Assembly (NCBI GenBank): GCA_003153555.1
Contig: PLZS01000049.1
Span: 1-36,921, forward strand
DNA length: 36,921 nt
Direction of reading: 5' to 3'
From: Candidatus Melainabacteria bacterium
GTDB taxonomy: Bacteria; Cyanobacteriota; Vampirovibrionia; Obscuribacterales; Obscuribacteraceae
Shown here: piece after piece, positions 31,993 to 36,921 of the stretch
How positions within the stretch are numbered: position 1 is the first letter of the stretch
Layout of the letters: each line of letters begins with the position of its first letter
Program-made: the position numbers and the translations under genes
The notes under the pieces: generated by a model
Told to the model about the DNA's origin: nothing
The model's input: the letters and a program-made list of their open reading frames with translations, nothing else
The model's database searches: none

Positions 31993-32026
31993 CTTATTCT
32001 GACTGCTTACACCGCTTGGACAATAT

Positions 32027-32683
32027 ATGCCTTTAACCTACACCGGCTGTTTTATCACTCTTGAAGGTCCAGAGGGAGCAGGAAAAACAACCCAACTCAA
32101 GCAGCTTTCCAAACAGCTGGATATTCTGGGCATCAATCACATTGTGACGCGCGACCCCGGCGGAACCCCCTTGGGACGACAGATCCGGCGCATACTTCTG
32201 AATCCGGAGAATCCCGTCAATCCGATGACTGAACTGCTGCTGTATCAGGCTGACAGAGCCCAACACGTGTCCGAAATTATCATGCCAGCGTTGAAAGAAG
32301 GGCAGCTAGTGTTGTGCGATCGTTATACGGATTCGACTATGGCCTACCAGGGATATGCTCGAGGAATTGACTTCAAATTGATCGAAGAACTAAATCAAAT
32401 CGCAACCGGTGGTCTAAAACCAGAGATGACGATTTTGTTCGATCTAGAAAGCAGCGAAGGTCTGGCCCGCTTGCATCCGGGCGGTCACGATCGACTGGAA
32501 CGAGAGGCTCTTGAGTTTCATTTAAAAGTGCGGGAAGGTTATCACCAACTCGTCAAAAAAGAACCCGAGCGCTGGAAAGTCATCGATGCAAGTAAACCAA
32601 TGACTATTGTGCAAACCGAACTTAGAAAATTGATGATAGATAAACTTGCTGGAAAGTTTGATATAGAGGGACTGTTGGATTAG
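32027..32683 (+). CDS. tmk: Thymidylate kinase
   Basis: Phosphorylates dTMP to dTDP with ATP, needed for DNA synthesis. The 218-residue protein has the P-loop GPEGAGKTT (residues 14-22), the DPGGTPLGRQIR substrate motif (usually EPGGT, here Asp first), LLLYQADRAQH, the DRYTDSTMAYQGYARG region and RLEREALEFH. Length fits the family. The ribosome site is weak. It follows the thioredoxin gene closely; after its stop lies a cluster of three palindromic repeats. Confidence 0.95.
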   Translation: MPLTYTGCFITLEGPEGAGKTTQLKQLSKQLDILGINHIVTRDPGGTPLGRQIRRILLNPENPVNPMTELLLYQADRAQHVSEIIMPALKEGQLVLCDRYTDSTMAYQGYARGIDFKLIEELNQIATGGLKPEMTILFDLESSEGLARLHPGGHDRLEREALEFHLKVREGYHQLVKKEPERWKVIDASKPMTIVQTELRKLMIDKLAGKFDIEGLLD

Positions 32684-32767
32684 ATCGGTAAGTGGAATCG
32701 TTGGCAGCCAGGCGATACGATTCCGCGCTGAGCAAAATCAAGCCGAAGTAATACCCAGTGTGGTTAA

Positions 32768-32886
32768 GTGCGGCAAAGATTGCCGCGCTCCATTTCAATC
32801 GATACATTTCGGAAATGGAAAGCGCGGCTGTCCACAGCCGCCCATGATCACGAATCGAGGCGGGTCTGGAGGCCCGCGCTCCATTT
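32768..32886. repeat. Cluster of three palindromic GCGCTCC repeats
   Basis: Three copies between convergent genes: 32768-32795 (GCGGCAA-AGA-TTGCCGC then GCTCCATTT), 32813-32842 in the opposite direction (AAATGGAAAGCGCGGCTGT pairing with ACAGCCGC) and 32857-32886 (GCGGG..CCCGC then GCTCCATTTT). They fill most of the 227-bp gap after tmk and could end transcription from both sides. Confidence 0.75.
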
Positions 32887-32910
32887 TTGGTCATACACCA
32901 AATGCGGTGC

Positions 32911-33624
32911 CTACGGTTTTACTCGTCGGGCGATTTCGCCACCTAGTGTGTCAACATCATTCCTAATGCTGTTTTCCTGGTCTTGATCAAGAGATCCGCT
33001 TGCTTGTGTGCGCAAATCTCGCTCCTTGCTGAGCAAATCCAAAGCTCGTTGCTTCAAATGTGTAAAATCGCCTTCAGACAACTTTCCAGCCGCTTTCTGA
33101 TCATCGAGATATTTCAAAAGATCCGAAAAAATCGTCGAGAGTGGCGGCTGTGCTGGCTGTGTCGCCCCATTGTTGATTACGACGATAGGCGCTGTGTAAC
33201 TCTGACCGTAGCCTGCAGACCAAGGGTAGTAGTAGCCGGAGGGTGCTTTCCAAAAATTGAAGTTACGACCGTTAGCAGACATGCCGAAGAATCCACCGCC
33301 AATCGGTGTAGGCATTCCGAAGGAATTTATGGGCACGCCGTTATACATGTAAGGATTGCCGTAGGGGTTAACCCAAGGATTCGCATAACCACCGGCAGGG
33401 TTATATAACGGATTCGAGCCATAGGGGCTTCCGGCATATGGGTTTCCATAGGGACGGCTGTATGGATTGCTATAAGGATTGCCGAACGGTGTGTTATATG
33501 GACTGCCGACATATGGGCTACCAACGTAAGGATTTCCGTTGTATCCAGTCGAGCGAGTTACCTGAGCCAAAGCAGGCGTCAGTGCGAAACCGCATGTTAG
33601 CAGAGTCAAAATTATCCGTTTCAT
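32911..33624 (-). CDS. Secreted Tyr/Pro/Gly/Asn-rich repeat protein
   Basis: A 237-residue protein from ATG 33624 with a signal peptide (MKRIILTLLTCGFALTPALA). The middle (about residues 25-90) is a run of NPY/SPY/GSPY units, for example GSPYVGSPYNTPFGNPYSNP, followed by more NPWVNPYGNPYMYNG. The last 75 residues form a charged helical domain (SDLLKYLDDQKAAGKLSEGD and ALDLLSKERDLRTQ). It is not recognised as a known enzyme; a role as a surface or envelope structural protein is a guess. The frame is open to 33651 from a TTG codon. Confidence 0.6.
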   Translation of the reverse strand: MKRIILTLLTCGFALTPALAQVTRSTGYNGNPYVGSPYVGSPYNTPFGNPYSNPYSRPYGNPYAGSPYGSNPLYNPAGGYANPWVNPYGNPYMYNGVPINSFGMPTPIGGGFFGMSANGRNFNFWKAPSGYYYPWSAGYGQSYTAPIVVINNGATQPAQPPLSTIFSDLLKYLDDQKAAGKLSEGDFTHLKQRALDLLSKERDLRTQASGSLDQDQENSIRNDVDTLGGEIARRVKP

Positions 33625-33756
33625 AAGTAAACCCATTGGTCTCAGCTGCAAAAGAGTTCTATAGCCATTAAGACCAGTATAACTTGAAAATTAGGAGACT
33701 TCTCGGGGCGTTGGTGAAGCCGCCGTGAGAGTGGAGCGTCGCTCACTGCAAGCACG

Positions 33757-34128
33757 CTAAAACCACTGATAATTCATTTCTTCAGCAGAGAGATGAACAC
33801 AGATCAGGCTCCAAAAAACAATGAAACCCAACGAATTGATACTGAAGACGCCGGTCGACGGCAAGTGCCCAGCAATAATCAGTGAGATCAATCCTGGTAC
33901 CATCAAAATCCCACAAAAGATCGAAAGCCGCTTGCCTACAGAGATGAAGGGCTTGCCGATTTTAGGTTTGCGTTTCAACAAAATAAATCCAATCACCGCA
34001 AACAGAACTGCTATCGCCAAGCCGTGCAGTGCTGCGTCGAAAAAGACGTTACAAACAACTGCCTTGAAAGCCTGACCAATCATTGCCAGGGTCTGGTGTA
34101 AATTGAAGCCTTCGCTTATTGCGTCCAT
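33757..34128 (-). CDS. Hypothetical three-TM membrane protein
   Basis: Function not recognised. Starting at ATG 34128 gives 123 residues with about three hydrophobic segments (ALHGLAIAVLFAVIGFILL, LSIFCGILMVPGLISLIIA and SLGFIVFWSLICVHLS) separated by a basic KRKPKIGKP loop. The frame is open to 34167, but AGAGCGG lies just before 34128. It follows the large TPR gene by 76 bp on the same strand and may be cotranscribed. The C-terminus ends HLSAEEMNYQWF. Confidence 0.55.
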   Translation of the reverse strand: MDAISEGFNLHQTLAMIGQAFKAVVCNVFFDAALHGLAIAVLFAVIGFILLKRKPKIGKPFISVGKRLSIFCGILMVPGLISLIIAGHLPSTGVFSINSLGFIVFWSLICVHLSAEEMNYQWF

Positions 34129-34204
34129 CGTCCGCTCTCTTTCTGAACAGGGCAAATAATATCGCAAAACAGCTTGCCGTTCGCCATATTGAAGTTTTTG
34201 TCAC

Positions 34205-35554
34205 TTACTGCAACTTGATTGATTCGGTATTTTTCTCGCTCAAAGCCCTGCCAATATTGATGTATGCTTGAGCCAGATTGGGATTCAAGTCGATCGCCTT
34301 TCGCCACTGTTCAATTGCCTCATCTCGGCAATCCATCTTCATCATCGCCAAACCCAAGTTGTTGTAAGCGAAGGCGTCATTGGGTGAAAGTTTCAAACAT
34401 TGGCTGAACTGATCACGTGCGTCTTTATAACGTCCAGATTGGTAGAGCGCGGTGCCGAGGTTGTATCTAGCTTCAGGATAGTTTGGCTTTCTTACAAGTG
34501 CTTCGTTCCATGTGGTCATCGCATCATCAACATGATTTAAATGATAGAGAGCAATGCCTAAGTTGTTTCTCGCTTGAGGAAAAGTGGGATCGAGTTGCAG
34601 AGCTCGTTTTAACGCAAATTCAGCTTCCGGAAAGTGTTCGGTTTTTAATAACAGAACACCGAGCTGATTGATGGCTTCAACATTTTTCGGATCGCGGTTG
34701 ACGATTTCGTCCACCATTTTCTTAGCTTTGACTAAATTGCCTGTTTGTTTATAAGCCCGAACCATATCCAGTTGCAGCTCATCGGAGTGATCTCCGGCAC
34801 GTTCTGCAGCCTCGTATTCCATTAGCGCGTCATCACTGCGACCGATGGCAGCAAGCGCATCTCCGAAGTCTCGATAATAAATCGGATTGTCTGCCTTATA
34901 CTTCAAGGCTTCTTCGTACTCAGTTACGGCACTATTATTGTTGCCTTGCACACTCAATAGATGCGCAAGATTGTAATGCGCTTCTGGATAGTCGGGCTTT
35001 AGTCTCAATGCCGCATAGAAGCTTTTCATCGCCTCTGACAAATCGCCTTTGGCCATGTAAGCGGTGGCAAGATTGTTGTGAAGTTCTGGTTTGAGTGGTT
35101 GCGTTTCGAGCGCGGTTTTGAAATTGGTGATCGCTTGGTCCAGCTGTCCCTGCCGCTTCAAACAAACCGCTAAATTGTTTCGCGCCACCACATTGTCAGG
35201 CTGTCTTGTCAACACTTCTCTAAACTGCTTCACAGCTTCGTTAAGAAAACCATTCTGAACAGATGCTAGTCCATCGCTGGCTAGCTGATCCAATGGCACC
35301 GATGCGTATGACTGCAGGTGAATTTCACTATTGGTGGATGCATTGTCGGCATCAAATCCTCCTTCCAGTGGAGTCAATGTATGCACGACAGCCACGGTAC
35401 TCGGTTCACTATCCGTACGCATACTGTCCTGAGCCATGCAGATGCTGACCGAACTGCAAAAAGCACAGGCAGTAAGAAGAAGAATTTCCTTAACCGCGGA
35501 TCTCATCAGTGCACACAAACCCAGTGGCAAAATTTGCTGCCAACGTGAAGCCAT
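34205..35554 (-). CDS. Exported TPR-repeat protein
   Basis: A 449-residue protein with an N-terminal signal (hydrophobic stretch KEILLLTACAFCSSVSI, cleavage near residue 41) and about ten canonical 34-residue tetratricopeptide repeats, residues about 85-445, for example NNLAVCLKRQGQLDQAITNF, NNLGIALYHLNHVDDAMTTW and YNNLGLAMMKMDCRDEAIEQW in order. It is likely a periplasmic or membrane-anchored protein-binding scaffold. ATG 35554 has GGA at the right spacing; ATG 35506 is an alternative that also leaves a signal peptide. Divergent from the small secreted gene at 35619. Confidence 0.88.
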   Translation of the reverse strand: MASRWQQILPLGLCALMRSAVKEILLLTACAFCSSVSICMAQDSMRTDSEPSTVAVVHTLTPLEGGFDADNASTNSEIHLQSYASVPLDQLASDGLASVQNGFLNEAVKQFREVLTRQPDNVVARNNLAVCLKRQGQLDQAITNFKTALETQPLKPELHNNLATAYMAKGDLSEAMKSFYAALRLKPDYPEAHYNLAHLLSVQGNNNSAVTEYEEALKYKADNPIYYRDFGDALAAIGRSDDALMEYEAAERAGDHSDELQLDMVRAYKQTGNLVKAKKMVDEIVNRDPKNVEAINQLGVLLLKTEHFPEAEFALKRALQLDPTFPQARNNLGIALYHLNHVDDAMTTWNEALVRKPNYPEARYNLGTALYQSGRYKDARDQFSQCLKLSPNDAFAYNNLGLAMMKMDCRDEAIEQWRKAIDLNPNLAQAYINIGRALSEKNTESIKLQ

Positions 35555-35618
35555 TCAAGTATTCCAGCCACACGCTTTCTTGTAAACTCTGTTATGCAAC
35601 TGGTCTATAGGAAAAATC

Positions 35619-36038
35619 ATGCGAAATTTGTCATTAGTGCTTCTCTTGCTCGCCTTGTCATCAGCATCTTCCGCCCCTGCTCTGGCTGACAAACCATCAT
35701 CGACTGAACCATTTTCTAATATGGATCGTGCCCAAACGCTTGTCTTGAACCTTAATCGCGTTGCCGGATCAACCGGATTCTATCTCCTTCAGGACATCAG
35801 AAACATCAAGGAGATGGACCATGACCTGACCAAAGCGCTCAGACAAGCTCAAGAAGTAGACAAAACCTTCGGCAGATTGCGAGGCAAACCTGACCAACGA
35901 AAGCTGGAGGCAGTGACGATCAAAATCGAGAAGGCATTGAATAGCAGAGCCATGTTTGAAGAAGATCTGAAGGACGCTTACAGCACTTTGAAATCCTCTA
36001 TTCAGGAAACGCTCGTCAACGATGCGCCACAAAAGTAA
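35619..36038 (+). CDS. Small secreted helical protein
   Basis: Function not recognised. 139 residues with a clear signal peptide (MRNLSLVLLLLALSSASSAP, cleavage after ALA near residue 23) and a mature part that is mostly helical and charged (AQTLVLNLNRVAGSTGFYLL, KALRQAQEVDKTFGRLRGK and LEAVTIKIEKALNSRAMFEE). AGGA precedes the ATG. Predicted periplasmic. It is divergent from the TPR gene, 64 bp away. Confidence 0.65.
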   Translation: MRNLSLVLLLLALSSASSAPALADKPSSTEPFSNMDRAQTLVLNLNRVAGSTGFYLLQDIRNIKEMDHDLTKALRQAQEVDKTFGRLRGKPDQRKLEAVTIKIEKALNSRAMFEEDLKDAYSTLKSSIQETLVNDAPQK

Positions 36039-36078
36039 TCCCGCTTGAACCACCAATAGACAATTTTAGATTGTTCCA

Positions 36079-36097
36079 GATTGCAGTGAATGCAATC
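36079..36097 (+). other. Small hairpin after the secreted-protein gene
   Basis: A 7-bp perfect stem GATTGCA/TGCAATC with a 5-nt loop, in the 222-bp convergent gap 36039-36260. It is followed only loosely by T-rich sequence, so terminator function is doubtful. Confidence 0.3.
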
Positions 36098-36260
36098 AGC
36101 AGCCGCTGGTTTTACGTTTTTACGATCGAAGCCCGTCACGATCGCGTAACGGAAAGCATCTATTGTCAACTTATCCAGTTTGGACTTACCAATAAATAAC
36201 GACTAGTGGCATCGCTCCAGCAGCCTGGGACTATCCACTGTTTGCAGTCTGTCGAAAACT

Positions 36261-36921
36261 CTAGAGTAAGGTCTCAAGTTGCGCAAACAATGCTTTGCTG
36301 CCTGCAACAACACGGTTGCCATTGAGCAGAGCGTCGCCAACCAGAAAGTCGTTTACTTGCCCTCCAGCCGCTTCTATTATCGCCATGGCGCCCAGACAAT
36401 CCCAAGAGTGCATATGGGGTTCTACGTGACCAAGAAGACGTCCACACGCGACATAAACTAGCGACAGAGCTCCAGAGCCGTTGCGGAAGAACATTCCTTT
36501 TTGATCAAGAAGTTTTGACAGTGAGGAGAAGAGAAACTCGTGCGGAGACCTGGGCGAAAACCCGATGCTTACAAGACCAGCAGAAAAATCCTGTCCGGGA
36601 TTGGGAGCGATGGGTTCACCATTTACGGTGGCAGGGAAATCTCTTCCACCGACAAACAGTTCATCAAGCGGTGGATTGTAGACTAAGCCAAATTCGAGTT
36701 TACCATCCATTACAAAAGCAATTGATATGCACCAGTTCGGAAGCCCCGTGAGAAAAGGTTGGGTGCCGTCGATCGGGTCGACAACCCACACCCCACGCGC
36801 GAAATCCAGCGCGCTTGGACCAGTCTCTTCACCGAAGAATGCATCGTCTGGAAAATGTTTGGCAAAACTATCGCGGATGAGAATTTCAGTATTTAAATCC
36901 GCCTCGCTAACAAGGTCGTGC
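36261..36921 (-). CDS. Inositol-monophosphatase-family phosphatase, partial
   Basis: The visible 219 codons run to the window edge; about 40 N-terminal residues are missing. This Mg-dependent family dephosphorylates inositol phosphate, histidinol phosphate or nucleotide bisphosphates. Seen: HDLVSEADL, FFGEETG with the metal-binding Glu, WVVDPIDGTQPF (the DPIDGT signature), and HSWDCLGAMAIIEAAGG with the conserved Trp-Asp pair. The DGTQPFLTGLPNW segment resembles the histidinol-phosphatase-type HisN pattern DGTRAFISGLP, so that activity is possible, but substrate cannot be settled. The C-terminus is complete. Confidence 0.9.
   Translation of the reverse strand, partial: HDLVSEADLNTEILIRDSFAKHFPDDAFFGEETGPSALDFARGVWVVDPIDGTQPFLTGLPNWCISIAFVMDGKLEFGLVYNPPLDELFVGGRDFPATVNGEPIAPNPGQDFSAGLVSIGFSPRSPHEFLFSSLSKLLDQKGMFFRNGSGALSLVYVACGRLLGHVEPHMHSWDCLGAMAIIEAAGGQVNDFLVGDALLNGNRVVAGSKALFAQLETLL

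Noticed and set aside
32768..32886. CRISPR array
   Set aside because: The three repeats are palindromic, differ in arm sequence and direction, and lack uniform spacers; no cas gene is near.

Overview
Organism. The window looks like a chromosomal stretch of a Gram-negative, non-photosynthetic relative of cyanobacteria, possibly of the Melainabacteria/Vampirovibrionia (Obscuribacterales-like). This is inference from gene content. There is an outer-membrane and lipid A block (bamA, skp, lpxD, lpxC, plus an LptD/OstA-like gene). The Omp85 protein has only three recognisable POTRA repeats, as in cyanobacteria. A DUF3370 protein, a family I know mainly from cyanobacteria, sits in the same run of genes, and secreted TPR proteins are frequent. 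No rRNA, tRNA, CRISPR array, phage gene or transposase was seen.

Layout. 1-712: start of zwf (glucose-6-phosphate dehydrogenase), cut by the window edge. 713-4712: accessory genes on the minus strand: a Tudor-like DUF2945 protein, two unknown membrane proteins, a CPBP protease and a ribbon-helix-helix regulator, with a repeat island at 2058-2294. 5087-6806: overlapping selD-yedF selenium genes. 6903-9905: a tiny membrane protein, a PfkB sugar kinase, an SCP2-like protein and an iron-dependent alcohol dehydrogenase, all minus. 10300-13329: an LptD-like outer-membrane protein followed immediately by a ROK glucokinase. 13384-13762: two small minus-strand genes, one a paralogue of the tiny protein at 6903. 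13868-18544: MFS transporter, DUF4019 protein, a HAD-like protein lacking its nucleophile, a TPR protein and an RlpA-like protein, all plus. 18541-23140: a SWIM zinc-finger protein and a 1075-residue HEAT-like partner, minus. 23298-29549: bamA-skp-lpxD-lpxC-DUF3370, read right to left. 29848-36921: aldehyde dehydrogenase, secreted thioredoxin, thymidylate kinase, a Tyr/Pro/Gly-rich secreted protein, a membrane protein, a large TPR protein, a small secreted protein and a partial inositol-monophosphatase-type enzyme.

How the genes fit together. The clearest theme is envelope building: BamA inserts beta-barrels, Skp chaperones them, LpxC and LpxD make lipid A, the LptD-like protein would deliver LPS, and RlpA acts on peptidoglycan. 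A second theme is central carbon use: zwf, PfkB kinase, glucokinase, alcohol and aldehyde dehydrogenases, MFS transporter. selD-yedF indicates selenium metabolism.

Less ordinary features. The SWIM/HEAT gene pair, the two related tiny membrane proteins, the degenerate HAD protein, and a dispersed palindromic repeat family marked by GGAGCGC or its complement. One repeat supplies the last codons and stop of the DUF3370 gene and another lies in its start region. No system here can be declared new from sequence alone; the SWIM/HEAT pair and the tiny membrane protein family are the best candidates.
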